Positions 44,125 through 52,905 are shown, numbered from the stretch's first letter. The stretch is 64,000 nucleotides of DNA from Dechloromonas sp. UBA6271 (GCA_002440665.1 DJUX01000038.1:28799-92798), one strand, 5' to 3'. Notes: generated by a model from the sequence alone, not told the origin. Numbers and translations: made by a program.

Positions 44125-46403
44125 GTTTTGCCGAAACGGAAGCGCACGCCGATCCAGGCGGCGCGCGGGGCGCCGGGGGCGAGGAAGGTTTCGTGCGTCC
44201 AGCTGGAAGAATCGTTCTGGAAGGCGCCGGCGCTGTTGAACGGGTTCTCGGCGAGCGCGGCGGCGGTGCCGTAGCGCTTGTCGAAGACGTTGTTGATGTT
44301 GGCGAAGATTTCCCAGCCGGCGCCGAGGTCAAGGGTGCCGTTGAGGCTGAGAATGCCATAGCCCGGCAGGCGGCCCGACCCGAAAAATTCGACGTTGTCC
44401 GCCTGGTGCTGGTTGTTCTCGTTGCCCCGCGCATACTGGCCGGAGAAGGCCTGGACATCGGCGCCCAGGCGCAGCTTGTCGGTCGCCCGCCAAGTCAGCG
44501 CCAGTTTCAGGGTGTGCGCCGGCAGGCCGGGAATGGTGTCGCCCTTCTGCACGAAAATCTCGTCGCTCGCCGGGCACTCGGCGGACTGGCCGCGCGAGCT
44601 GTTGCTGGCCGAGAGCAGGCAGGCGGACGACTGGAAGGTGGCGTTCAGGTAGCTGTAATTGATGCGCCAGTCGAAGCGGCCCTGCTCGCCGGCCAGCCCG
44701 AGTTCGACCCCTTGCCGGCGCGTCTGGCCGAAGTTGGTGAAGTAGCCGGCGCTGGTCGAGGTTCCGACGAAGAGGATGTCGTCGGTGTTGATCGTGCGGT
44801 AGGCCCCGGCGTTCCATTGCACGCCGCCAACGAATTTGCCGCGCAGCCCGGCTTCGACGGTGCGCGCCACGACCTGCTTGAGATAGGGGTCGGCGGCCAT
44901 CGAATTGGGCAGCGTGCACGGGTTGGCGGGGTCGGCGCAGCCCAGTTCGATCGGCGACGGCGCCCGGTTGCCCTGGTTGAAGCCGGCGTAAACGTTGAGC
45001 GTCGGCTGTGCCTGCCAGGTCAGGCCGAGGGCCGGGTTGAGCTTGTGGTAGGTGTAGTCGCCATCGAGATTGGGCGCCACGCTGTTCAGTTGATCGACGG
45101 TCGTAACCTGCGTGCGGTTGTAACGGGCGGCGGCGGTCAGGTGCAGGTTCGGGCGCAACGTGATGGTGTCGGTCGCGTAGAGGCTGGTCGTGCGGGTCCG
45201 GCCGTTCAGCGAATTCACTTCCTCTTCGGCCGCCAGATTGCCGATGCCGCGGCTGCTGTCGAGCGTGCCGAGCTGGGCCGACTGGCTGAAATTCATGCGG
45301 GCGAAATCGCCGGATAAACCGACCGCCAGTTGCTGCCGCTCGCCGCTGTAATTCCACTGGGCCGCCGCGCCGTACCCGTTCTGGGTGGTCTGGGTGCGGT
45401 TGTAGGCGCCGGATTCGTCGTCCGACAGGCCATCGAAGGGACCACCTTCGAATTCGTTGTTGATGTCGCCATTGAGGGTGCGCGTCTTGGTCTGGCGGTA
45501 GTACACAGTGCCGGACAGGCTGCTCGCGCCAGTCAGCCAGTAGCGGCCGCTCAGGGCGACTTGCGTCAGGTCGTTGTTGGTCTGGTCGGGGTGGGTGAAG
45601 ACCTGGCTCCGGCGCTGGGCGAACATCGATTCTGGCAGCAGGCCGTTGCCGGTGAGTTCGGTCGACGTCCGGTTGAGGGTCAAATCCGCTTCGCCGTCGC
45701 TGCCGCGCCAGGAGAGCTTGCCGAAGAACTGCTTGACCTCGGACGGCGAGTAATCGCGCCAGCCGTCTTCCTTGAACCAGTTGCCGGCGGCATACCAGGC
45801 CAGCGGGCCGGATTTGCCGCCAGTCTCCAGTTCCAGCATCCGGCGCCCGAAGGAACCGCCGGACAACTCGATCTGGGTGCCGGGATGGGTGTCGCCGCTC
45901 TTGGTGCTGAAGGCCAGCGCGCCGCCCAGCGTGTTGAGGCCGAACAGCGGGTTGGACCCGGGAATCAGGTCGATGCCGGCAATCGCCGCGCGCGGCAGCA
46001 GGTCCCAGTTCACCGTGTCGCCGAAGGGCTCGTTGACGCGCACGCCGTCGAGATAGACCGACAGCCCCTGCGGCGTGCCGAGTAGCGGCGAGGCGGTGAA
46101 ACCGCGGTAATTGAGGTCGGCCTGAAAGGGGTTGCCCTGGATCTCGTTGACATTGACGCTGGGCAGCTGGGTCGCCATGAATTCCGGCAGGGTCAGGTTT
46201 TCCGCCTCTTCGAGACGGCGACCGCCAACCGACTGAACGTTGGCCGGTATCTGGTCGCGGGGAATACCGAACCCGGCCAGCGGTGTGCTGCCGATGATAT
46301 TGATCGGCGCGGTTTCGACGCCAGCTTCGACACCGGTTTCCGGGGCGGCGAAGGCGGCGTTGCCGAGGGCGGCGAGTGCCAGTGCGATGGAGGTCGGCTT
46401 CAT
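44121..46403 (-). CDS. TonB-dependent outer membrane receptor
   Basis: High-affinity importer. The 760 residues start with a signal peptide (about 1-19). A plug domain follows (VNEIQGNPFQADLNYRGF, then PLLGTPQGLSVYLDGVRVNE), and a 22-strand barrel ends in RFRFGKT. A Cys pair in ELGCADPANPCTLP may form a loop disulfide. It is coupled to tonB upstream (ATGA) and to the kinase downstream (ATGA). With a lanthanide-type alcohol dehydrogenase alongside, uptake of rare-earth or other metal complexes is a reasonable hypothesis, not shown by sequence. Confidence 0.88.
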   Translation of the reverse strand: MKPTSIALALAALGNAAFAAPETGVEAGVETAPINIIGSTPLAGFGIPRDQIPANVQSVGGRRLEEAENLTLPEFMATQLPSVNVNEIQGNPFQADLNYRGFTASPLLGTPQGLSVYLDGVRVNEPFGDTVNWDLLPRAAIAGIDLIPGSNPLFGLNTLGGALAFSTKSGDTHPGTQIELSGGSFGRRMLELETGGKSGPLAWYAAGNWFKEDGWRDYSPSEVKQFFGKLSWRGSDGEADLTLNRTSTELTGNGLLPESMFAQRRSQVFTHPDQTNNDLTQVALSGRYWLTGASSLSGTVYYRQTKTRTLNGDINNEFEGGPFDGLSDDESGAYNRTQTTQNGYGAAAQWNYSGERQQLAVGLSGDFARMNFSQSAQLGTLDSSRGIGNLAAEEEVNSLNGRTRTTSLYATDTITLRPNLHLTAAARYNRTQVTTVDQLNSVAPNLDGDYTYHKLNPALGLTWQAQPTLNVYAGFNQGNRAPSPIELGCADPANPCTLPNSMAADPYLKQVVARTVEAGLRGKFVGGVQWNAGAYRTINTDDILFVGTSTSAGYFTNFGQTRRQGVELGLAGEQGRFDWRINYSYLNATFQSSACLLSASNSSRGQSAECPASDEIFVQKGDTIPGLPAHTLKLALTWRATDKLRLGADVQAFSGQYARGNENNQHQADNVEFFGSGRLPGYGILSLNGTLDLGAGWEIFANINNVFDKRYGTAAALAENPFNSAGAFQNDSSSWTHETFLAPGAPRAAWIGVRFRFGKT

Positions 46404-47155
46404 GCGGATTTCTTCAGGCGGTAATTAACGGGAACGATGACCAGGATTTCGCTGCCTTCCAGCCCATCGGGCAGCGGCGGCAGGCCGCTGGCGAGGTCGA
46501 CCAGCTGCAGCGCGTGCTGGTCGAGAATGTCATGGCCGCTGCTGCGGTCGACCTGTACGGAGAGCAGATTTCCCTGGCGCGCCACTTTCAGGCGCAGGCG
46601 CACCTCGCCCTCCCAGCCACGCTGGGCGGCGAGACGCGGGTATTCCTGATGGCTGGCGAGGAGCCGCGACAACTGCTGCGCGTAGCGGCCGAGCAGACTC
46701 TGCTGATCGGGGCGGGCGGCGACCGGCGTTGCGTCGCCAGTGGTCGGCCTGGCAGCCCCGTATGCCTCCGGCTCCGGCCGATGCCCGGATGGCGGTTGGG
46801 GCTGCCTGACCTCCTGGGGAGCCGGTCGCGCACTGGCGACGGGCTCGGATCTGCTCGCCGGCGGTGACTCGGGCCGCCGGGAAAGGGATGGTTGTTTCGG
46901 CACCCGGCGCTCTTGTGGCACGGCAGCGGCTGGCGCAGGCAAAACCTCCGCCGTGGCGGGCGCAGCCACCAGACGCAAGGTGGCGGTAATCAGCAGTTGC
47001 GGCGACGGCAACTGGCGTACCGGGCCGTTCACCCAGGCCAGCACCAGTGCGTGCAGCGCCAGCGAAAACAGCAACAGGCCGGCGAAGCGCCGCGCGCCCT
47101 CATCCTTCGAGAAAAAGGGAAAACGGGCTTCCGGCAGCACGGCTTCAGTGGGCAT
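46400..47155 (-). CDS. tonB: TonB-family energy transducer
   Basis: Inner membrane protein that powers TonB receptors. The 251 residues have one membrane segment (about 24-42), a long Pro-, Glu- and Arg-rich periplasmic linker (about 70-160), and a C-terminal TonB domain (YPRLAAQRGWEGEVRLRLKV, SSGHDILDQHAL). No exbB or exbD is nearby. A dedicated TonB placed directly before its receptor suggests they work together. Confidence 0.87.
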   Translation of the reverse strand: MPTEAVLPEARFPFFSKDEGARRFAGLLLFSLALHALVLAWVNGPVRQLPSPQLLITATLRLVAAPATAEVLPAPAAAVPQERRVPKQPSLSRRPESPPASRSEPVASARPAPQEVRQPQPPSGHRPEPEAYGAARPTTGDATPVAARPDQQSLLGRYAQQLSRLLASHQEYPRLAAQRGWEGEVRLRLKVARQGNLLSVQVDRSSGHDILDQHALQLVDLASGLPPLPDGLEGSEILVIVPVNYRLKKSA

Positions 47156-48089
47156 GGCTCAGCGCTTCCTGCTCCGCCGCCGGAAATAAATGGCTGACCG
47201 AGCGGCGGTATTCGCTTGCCCCGAGCGCCATGGCGGAGAACTCGGCCGGCAGCGGCCGGGCCAGCACTTCGTTCATGTCGAGACCGGCGACTGCCGCTTC
47301 CTGCATCGACTGCTCCAGCCAGCGCAGCCAGGCGCGGGTCTGGCGGATCGGCGCCGCATCGCGGGCGATCGCGCCGTGGCCGGGCACGAGGGCAGTGAAG
47401 CCGGCTTCACGGGTGATCGCTTCCAGCGTATCGAGCGCCGCCAGCCAGTCGGCGATGCGGGCGTGCGGCGTGGTCGGTGCGCGCCCGTTGAAAACCAGGT
47501 CGCCGGCGAAGAGGATACCGCTCGTCTCGTCGTAGATCGCCAGGTCGGCGGCAGTATGGCCGCCCAAGGCCAGCAGGCGCAATGAACGACCGACCAGCTT
47601 CACCGTGCCGGGCACGATCGTCGCGCCCGGCGCGACAACCTCGGTGCCGCGCATCCAGTCGCCGGAAAGGCGGTAGAGATTTTCGGCAAAGGCGTTGCCG
47701 GCGGCGGCGATGCCCTGCCGGGTCGCGTCGAGTGCGACGATGGGCACGCCGGCAAAAGCCTGATTGCCGAGAAAATGGTCGGGATGATGGTGCGTGTTGA
47801 AGACCTGCAGTGGCGGCCGCGGATCGATCGCCGCCATGGCGCGGCGCATCTGCTGGCCGTAGCGTAGCGAGGGGCCGCTATCGATGACGAGCAGGCCGTC
47901 CTGGCCGACGATGAAACCGGTATTGACGATATTTCCGCCGTTGACCGCAGTGAAATCCTCGTTGCGACCGATGAATACGTAAACGTCGGCACCCACCCGC
48001 TCGGCCTGCAAGGCATAATCGAAGGCCGGGCCGGCAGAGGCTGCCGCACCAGCCAGAAGCAGCGGCGCGAGGACGCAAAACCGGCTCAT
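47145..48089 (-). CDS. Quinoprotein-relay zinc metallohydrolase (SoxH-like, MBL fold)
   Basis: The 314-residue exported protein (signal peptide about 1-20) has the metallo-beta-lactamase zinc motif THHHPDH at 99-105. Further metal ligands lie in ALGGHTAADL, IDSG, LFAGDLVF and PGHG. It matches the SoxH-related proteins found next to PQQ-dependent dehydrogenases. The ATG overlaps the SoxYZ-like stop (ATGA), and its 3' end overlaps tonB by 11 bases. The substrate is unknown. Confidence 0.82.
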   Translation of the reverse strand: MSRFCVLAPLLLAGAAASAGPAFDYALQAERVGADVYVFIGRNEDFTAVNGGNIVNTGFIVGQDGLLVIDSGPSLRYGQQMRRAMAAIDPRPPLQVFNTHHHPDHFLGNQAFAGVPIVALDATRQGIAAAGNAFAENLYRLSGDWMRGTEVVAPGATIVPGTVKLVGRSLRLLALGGHTAADLAIYDETSGILFAGDLVFNGRAPTTPHARIADWLAALDTLEAITREAGFTALVPGHGAIARDAAPIRQTRAWLRWLEQSMQEAAVAGLDMNEVLARPLPAEFSAMALGASEYRRSVSHLFPAAEQEALSHAH

Positions 48090-48853
48090 GGTGCGATCAG
48101 CACGCTGAAGGTATTGCCGTTGTTGTCGTGGCCGCTGGCCCGCACCGGGCCGGCAACCGCTTGGTGGACGGTGAATACCGGGTTCTCGCTGACCGGCTCG
48201 AAGGTTTCGATGCGCATCAGCGGCTGGTCGCCGGCATCGGCCAAGCGAATTTCCTGCAGATGAAAGGCCGGTGTGCCGGCGACCAGACCAGTATCCATCG
48301 GATGCACGATGCGCAGGCGCAGACGGCCGGCGAGTTCGCCGTCACGCCACTGGCGGGCGCTGACCATGTTCAGCTGACGCTGCCACTCCGGCGACGAAGC
48401 CGCCGCGGAAGGCGAAGTGCAGCCACCGCCGATGGTCTTGACCCAGCTGCCGCCGACATGCCAGACGCCGTCCGCCGTGCGCACCGCTGCCCGCACCGGG
48501 GTCGATTGCTGCAGCTTGACCCGGAAGCCGAGGTAGGCCGCAGCGCTCTCGGGGAAGAAGCGCAGCACCTCGACGATGGGATTGAAGTCGGCGAAAACGA
48601 CAACCTCCACCACCTTGCCGAGCGCCGTGGCGTCCACCGTCACCGGCACCTGCATCGGGTTTTCCGCCTCGCCGGGGGCGATGACGCGAACACGGGGATC
48701 GAAGATATAGGGAAACCCAGCCAGAAACGCCTTGTGCATTTCATTCCAGCGCGCCGAATTCAGCGGGTCGCCGCGCTCTTGCAGGTTGGCGGCGTCGGCC
48801 GCCGGCATCAATGCCGACAAGGCTACCGCAGCGACCATCAGGGGCAATTTCAT
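48086..48853 (-). CDS. Quinoprotein-associated SoxYZ-like carrier protein
   Basis: Periplasmic fusion of SoxY-like and SoxZ-like domains. ATG at 48853 gives 255 residues: signal peptide (1-21, PAADA), a SoxY-like half ending in TIGGGCTSPSAA with Cys145 as the likely carrier residue, and a SoxZ-like half with LRLRIVHPMDTGL. This family co-occurs with PQQ alcohol dehydrogenases in a proposed relay. First gene of the operon, driven by the sigma54 promoter at 48925-48941. Confidence 0.82.
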   Translation of the reverse strand: MKLPLMVAAVALSALMPAADAANLQERGDPLNSARWNEMHKAFLAGFPYIFDPRVRVIAPGEAENPMQVPVTVDATALGKVVEVVVFADFNPIVEVLRFFPESAAAYLGFRVKLQQSTPVRAAVRTADGVWHVGGSWVKTIGGGCTSPSAAASSPEWQRQLNMVSARQWRDGELAGRLRLRIVHPMDTGLVAGTPAFHLQEIRLADAGDQPLMRIETFEPVSENPVFTVHQAVAGPVRASGHDNNGNTFSVLIAP

Positions 48854-48924
48854 CCTGTCTCCTCTCGCCCCTGACAAGCTGCCGGATCGAACCGGGTCAG
48901 CCCAATGGGGTCTGGCAACACTTC

Positions 48925-48941
48925 TGCAAAGCCTGTGCCAG
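48925..48941 (-). promoter_or_regulatory. Sigma54 promoter of the SoxYZ/TonB/two-component operon
   Basis: Minus-strand CTGGCACAGGCTTTGCA has the invariant GG and GC exactly 12 bp apart and fits the -24/-12 consensus closely. The predicted start is near 48914, about 60 nt before the SoxYZ-like ATG. It is the divergent partner of the promoter at 49071-49087. Confidence 0.82.
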
Positions 48942-49002
48942 CCCAAAATCCCCCTTTTAGCAGCAGTGCACCTACCTGTATCGCGGGCAAGTTGCTGCAA
49001 TT

Positions 49003-49029
49003 TGGAGCAGGTGGTGACATTTGAAACAG
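49003..49029 (-). promoter_or_regulatory. Paired octamer, probable sigma54 activator site shared by two promoters
   Basis: On the minus strand CTGTTTCA (49029-49022) and CTGCTCCA (49010-49003) are repeated with a period of 19 bp. The same arrangement with the same period occurs upstream of the aldehyde dehydrogenase (61290-61316). The pair lies between the two divergent sigma54 promoters, about 45-90 bp upstream of each -24 element. Confidence 0.6.
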
Positions 49030-49070
49030 CACATACCGATTTCCCTACCGCGCAGAGGGGAAAAAAGCGA

Positions 49071-49087
49071 CTGGCACACCCCTTGCA
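49071..49087 (+). promoter_or_regulatory. Sigma54 promoter of the quinoprotein alcohol dehydrogenase
   Basis: CTGGCACACCCCTTGCA matches the -24/-12 consensus with GG and GC 12 bp apart. The predicted start is near 49098, leaving about 77 nt of leader before the ATG at 49176, which has an AAGGAG Shine-Dalgarno. Confidence 0.88.
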
Positions 49088-49175
49088 GTTCTGGAAGCCG
49101 ATGGTGCGGCCGGCACAGGGACAAAAGGCGGCGGCGCCATTTGTAGGTAGTAATGGACAACCAAGGAGACAATCC

Positions 49176-50963
49176 ATGCACACACCCAGCAAGCTTCGGC
49201 AGCGCGCCAGCTTCCTCGCCATCCTCGTCGCCGCGACTTTCGCGGGCAACGGCGCGATGGCAAAGGAAGTAACCGACGCCGACATCCTCAATGACGCCAA
49301 GACCGGCGGCGACGTCGTCAGCTTCGGCCTCGGCACCCAGGGTCAGCGCTTCAGCCCGATGACCGCGATCAACACGAAGACGGTCAAGAACCTGGTGCCG
49401 GCCTGGTCGATGTCCTTCGGCGGCGAGAAGCAGCGCGGCCAAGAATCGCAGCCGGTCATCAGCGACGGCAAGATGTTCGTCACCGCCTCGTACAGCCGCC
49501 TGTTCGCGGTCGACGCCAAAAACGGCAAGAAATTGTGGAAGTACGAGCACCGCCTGCCCGACGGCATCATGCCCTGCTGCGACGTGATCAACCGCGGCGC
49601 CGCGCTGTACGGCAACCTGGTCATCTTCGCCACGCTCGACGCGCAACTGGTCGCGCTGAACCGCGACACCGGCAAGGTCGTCTGGAAGGAAAAGCTCGGC
49701 GACTACGCCGCCGGCTATTCCGCCACCGCCGCCCCGATCATCGCCAAGGGCAAGCTGATCACCGGCGTATCCGGCGGCGAGTTCGGCATCGTCGGCCGCG
49801 TCGATGCCCGCGATCCGCTGACCGGCAAGCTGCTGTGGACGCGCCCGACGGTCGAAGGCCACATGGGCTACGCCTACGACAAGGAAGGCAACCAGAGCGA
49901 AATCGGCATCTCCGGCACCACCAACGCCACCTGGGACGGTGACCTGTGGAAGACCGGCGGCGCCGCCACCTGGAACGGCGCCACCTACGATCCGGAAACC
50001 AACCTGATCTTCGCCGGCACCGGCAATCCGGCCCCGTGGAACAGCCACCTGCGCCCCGGCGACAACCTGTTCTCGTCCTCGACCGTGGCGATCGACGCCG
50101 ACACCGGCAAGATCGTCTGGCACTACCAGAACACCCCGCACGACGGCTGGGACTTCGATGGCGTGAATGAATTCGTTTCCTTCGACTTCAAGGATCCGAA
50201 GACGGGCAAGATCGTCAAGGCCGGCGGCAAGGCCGACCGCAACGGTTTCTTCTTCGTCAACGACCGGACCAACGGCAAGCTGCTCAACGCCTTCCCCTTC
50301 GTCAAGAAGATCACTTGGGCAAGCGGCTACAACATGGAAACCGGCCGCCCGAACTACATCGAGGAAGGCCGCCCCGGCGACCCGACGCAGGATGCCGACG
50401 GCAAGAAGGGCAAGGTCGTCTTCTCGGCGCCTTCCTTCCTCGGCGGCAAGAACCAGCAGCAGATGGCCTACAGCCCGCAGACCGGCCTCTTCTACGTGCC
50501 GGCCAACGAGTGGTCGATGGACATCTGGAACGAACCCGTTTCCTACAAGAAGGGCGCCGCCTACCTGGGTGCCGGCTTCACCATCAAGGCACTCAACGAC
50601 GACCATATCGGCGTGATGCGGGCGATGGACCCGGCCACCGGCAAGATCGTCTGGGAAAACAAGAACTACGCGCCGCTCTGGGGCGGTGCGCTGACCACGG
50701 CCGGCGGCCTGGTCTTCTACGGAACGCCGGAAGGCTTCCTGAAGGCGGTCGATGCCAAGACCGGCAAGGAACTGTGGTCGTTCCAGACCGGCACCGGCAT
50801 CGTCGCACCGCCGGTGACCTGGGAACAGGACGGCGAGCAGATGATCGCCGTCACCACTGGCTGGGGCGGCGCCGTGCCGCTGTGGGGCGGCGACGTCGCC
50901 AAGCGCGTGAACTTCCTCGAACAGGGCGGTTCGGTGTGGGTGTTCAAGCTGCACAAGAGCTAA
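49176..50963 (+). CDS. PQQ-dependent alcohol dehydrogenase, probable lanthanide type
   Basis: Periplasmic quinoprotein that oxidises ethanol or related alcohols and passes electrons to cytochrome c. The 595 residues have a signal peptide (about 1-29), eight W-motif propeller blades and the adjacent disulfide Cys134-Cys135 (MPCCDV). Predicted metal ligands are Glu202 (GGEFG), Asn284 (GTGNPAPW), catalytic Asp326 and Asp328 in WDFDG. The second Asp is the hallmark of lanthanide-dependent XoxF/ExaF/PedH enzymes; calcium enzymes have Ala, Ser or Thr there. Overall closest to the ethanol dehydrogenase group. Confidence 0.93.
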   Translation: MHTPSKLRQRASFLAILVAATFAGNGAMAKEVTDADILNDAKTGGDVVSFGLGTQGQRFSPMTAINTKTVKNLVPAWSMSFGGEKQRGQESQPVISDGKMFVTASYSRLFAVDAKNGKKLWKYEHRLPDGIMPCCDVINRGAALYGNLVIFATLDAQLVALNRDTGKVVWKEKLGDYAAGYSATAAPIIAKGKLITGVSGGEFGIVGRVDARDPLTGKLLWTRPTVEGHMGYAYDKEGNQSEIGISGTTNATWDGDLWKTGGAATWNGATYDPETNLIFAGTGNPAPWNSHLRPGDNLFSSSTVAIDADTGKIVWHYQNTPHDGWDFDGVNEFVSFDFKDPKTGKIVKAGGKADRNGFFFVNDRTNGKLLNAFPFVKKITWASGYNMETGRPNYIEEGRPGDPTQDADGKKGKVVFSAPSFLGGKNQQQMAYSPQTGLFYVPANEWSMDIWNEPVSYKKGAAYLGAGFTIKALNDDHIGVMRAMDPATGKIVWENKNYAPLWGGALTTAGGLVFYGTPEGFLKAVDAKTGKELWSFQTGTGIVAPPVTWEQDGEQMIAVTTGWGGAVPLWGGDVAKRVNFLEQGGSVWVFKLHKS

Positions 50964-51040
50964 GCCAGGCCTGACGCCGGGGCGCCCAAAAAGCGGCCCG
51001 GCGTTTGCCGTTTCATTCAATATCCATAAGGGAAAAAGTC

Positions 51041-51424
51041 ATGTTCCATCACCGCAAACTCACCGCCGCACTGCTGGCCAGTCTCGTTCTCAGCCCCATG
51101 GCCATCGCCGACGCCAAGAACGACACCGAGATGAAAAAACTGGCCACCAGCAGCGGCTGCATGACCTGCCACGGCATCGAAGCCAACAAGCCGGGCCCGG
51201 ATGGCCTCAAGCCGATCGGCCCCGCCTGGATCGAGGTGTCCAAGCAATACCGAGGCAAACCCGGCGCATCGGAATTCCTGACCCGTGTCGTCCTGGAAGG
51301 CTCCAACCCCTACAGCAGCCACTGGAAGGGCAAGGTCAGCGGCCTGTCGATGCCGCCGAATGCGGTGGCCATCACCGAAGGCAACGCCCGCCTGCTGGTG
51401 AACTGGATCCTGGCGCTGCAGTAA
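51041..51424 (+). CDS. Cytochrome c, probable electron acceptor of the alcohol dehydrogenase
   Basis: The 127-residue exported monohaem cytochrome has a signal peptide (about 1-25), haem motif CMTCH at 40-44, and an axial Met in LSMPPN. It lies 77 bp downstream of the quinoprotein gene and shares its direction, consistent with the ExaB role. ATG 51041 is preferred over an upstream Met because it is followed directly by the signal peptide. Confidence 0.88.
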   Translation: MFHHRKLTAALLASLVLSPMAIADAKNDTEMKKLATSSGCMTCHGIEANKPGPDGLKPIGPAWIEVSKQYRGKPGASEFLTRVVLEGSNPYSSHWKGKVSGLSMPPNAVAITEGNARLLVNWILALQ

Positions 51425-51446
51425 TCGACACGCCGTCCGACAAGAC

Positions 51447-51472
51447 AAACCGGCCCGCGTGGCCGGTTTTTT
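51447..51472 (+). terminator. Rho-independent terminator after cytochrome c
   Basis: ACCGGCC and GGCCGGT pair across a five-base loop (51449-51467), followed by a T-run ending TTTTTTG. It closes the alcohol dehydrogenase-cytochrome transcript. Confidence 0.85.
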
Positions 51473-51612
51473 GTTTTTGGCATCAGTGTGGCTCGGACTT
51501 CCGCGACCGCAAGCCGATGCGCTAGCACCGACATCAGTCGTTCAAACCCGGGTGCGGTACCTGCAATCGCGCTAACATCCTGCCCAAGTCTGGCCGTCAG
51601 GACGCACAGTTC

Positions 51613-52464
51613 ATGCACATTACCCCATTTCAGGCACTGGCCTGCCCTCTGGACGGCGCCCCTTTGCACCGTAACGGTTCCGCATGGCGCTGCGCTGCCG
51701 GCCATAGCTTCGACATTGCCAGTCAGGGCCATACCCACTTGCTGCCGGTACAGAAAAAGCGCTCTCGTGACCCGGGCGACAGCAAGGAGATGGTCGCGGC
51801 CCGCCGGCGCTTCCTGAATGCCGGTTTTTACCAGCCGATTGCCGCTGCCGTAAGCCAGGCTGTGCTGGCCGACCTGCCACACGGCACAACAGCCAGTTGC
51901 CTCGATGCCGGCTGCGGCGAGGGGTACTACCTGCGCCAGCTGGCAGCCGCGACCGGTGACAGACAAACATTCGCACTGCTGGGGCTGGATATCTCCAAGT
52001 GGGCGATCCTGTCAGCCGCAAAACAGGACCAGCGGCCCACTTGGGTCGTCGGCAGCAATGCCAATCTGCCCGTACTACCAGGCACGCTCGATCGGGTGCT
52101 GTGCATGTTCGGTTTCCCGGTCTATGCCGAGTTTGCCCGCGTGCTCAAGCCGGACGGCCAGTTGCTACAGGTCGATGCCGGGCCGGAGCATCTGCGGGAA
52201 CTGCGCGAAATCATCTACCCCACCCTGAAGCCGGAACGCACTGCCGACGTGCACACACCAGAAGGCTTTACCAGCCCGTCCATCGAAACCGTCCGCTTTC
52301 CCCTGGACCTCACCGGCCCGGAGCAGATTGCCGACCTGCTGGCAATGACACCGCATCTCTACCGCGCCAGCGCCGAGGGCCGGGCGAAAGCCGCGGCGCT
52401 GACGGCTCTGTCGGTCACCGTGGACGTGCGCCTGGCACGTTTTGAGCGCAATGCGGCACGCTGA
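51613..52464 (+). CDS. rlmA: 23S rRNA (guanine-N1)-methyltransferase RlmA
   Basis: Methylates a guanine in helix 35 of 23S rRNA. The 283 residues show the family segments GHTHLLPVQKKRSRDPGDSK and FLNAGFYQPI, plus the SAM motif CLDAGCGEGYYL. The N-terminal zinc finger reads CPLDGAP then RCAAGHSFD: the second cysteine of the usual CPxC is Asp, so zinc binding may be altered. It stands alone after a terminator. Confidence 0.88.
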   Translation: MHITPFQALACPLDGAPLHRNGSAWRCAAGHSFDIASQGHTHLLPVQKKRSRDPGDSKEMVAARRRFLNAGFYQPIAAAVSQAVLADLPHGTTASCLDAGCGEGYYLRQLAAATGDRQTFALLGLDISKWAILSAAKQDQRPTWVVGSNANLPVLPGTLDRVLCMFGFPVYAEFARVLKPDGQLLQVDAGPEHLRELREIIYPTLKPERTADVHTPEGFTSPSIETVRFPLDLTGPEQIADLLAMTPHLYRASAEGRAKAAALTALSVTVDVRLARFERNAAR

Positions 52465-52605
52465 TTTCCAGAAAGCTGTCGTTAGCCTGAACGACCGCCA
52501 AGCGAAGATTGAAACCGCAAACAATAACCAGATCATTGTGAAACCCGGGGACCCTTGTATGGCCCTATACTGAACTGCATAGCGATGACTCAAGAGGCTG
52601 GCGAG

Positions 52606-52905
52606 ATGTTCAAAAAATCGCTTCTGTTTGTGCTCTTTGTCTTGTTCGGAAATCTTGCAGATGCCGACAGCCTGCAAATGCGTGATGCGCAGCGGGGCGA
52701 ACTCCTGTATTCGACGTATTGCATTGCCTGCCACAGTACCAAGATGCATTGGCGTGACAAAAAACTAGCCACCGACTGGGCTACGCTGCAGTCAGAAGTG
52801 CGTCGCTGGCAGAAACTTTCCGGCCTTGGCTGGGATGACGACGACGTTGCCCAAGTGGCCGAATACCTGAATACGCTCCACTACCACTTCCCCGCACCGG
52901 ACTAG
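52606..52905 (+). CDS. Small c-type cytochrome
   Basis: The 99 residues have a signal peptide (about 1-20) and the haem motif CIACH at 39-43. The rest is a short helical domain (ATDWATLQSEVRRWQKLSGL, VAQVAEYLNTLHYHF). The sixth haem ligand is not obvious. Likely a periplasmic electron carrier or sensor domain. ATG 52606 is chosen because the signal peptide follows immediately. Confidence 0.8.
   Translation: MFKKSLLFVLFVLFGNLADADSLQMRDAQRGELLYSTYCIACHSTKMHWRDKKLATDWATLQSEVRRWQKLSGLGWDDDDVAQVAEYLNTLHYHFPAPD

Noticed and set aside
50973..51005. Inverted repeat ACGCCGGG/CCCGGCGT between the dehydrogenase and cytochrome c genes
   Set aside because: No proper T-run follows, and both genes are expected to be co-transcribed. 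Kept out as a terminator; at most a weak attenuator.
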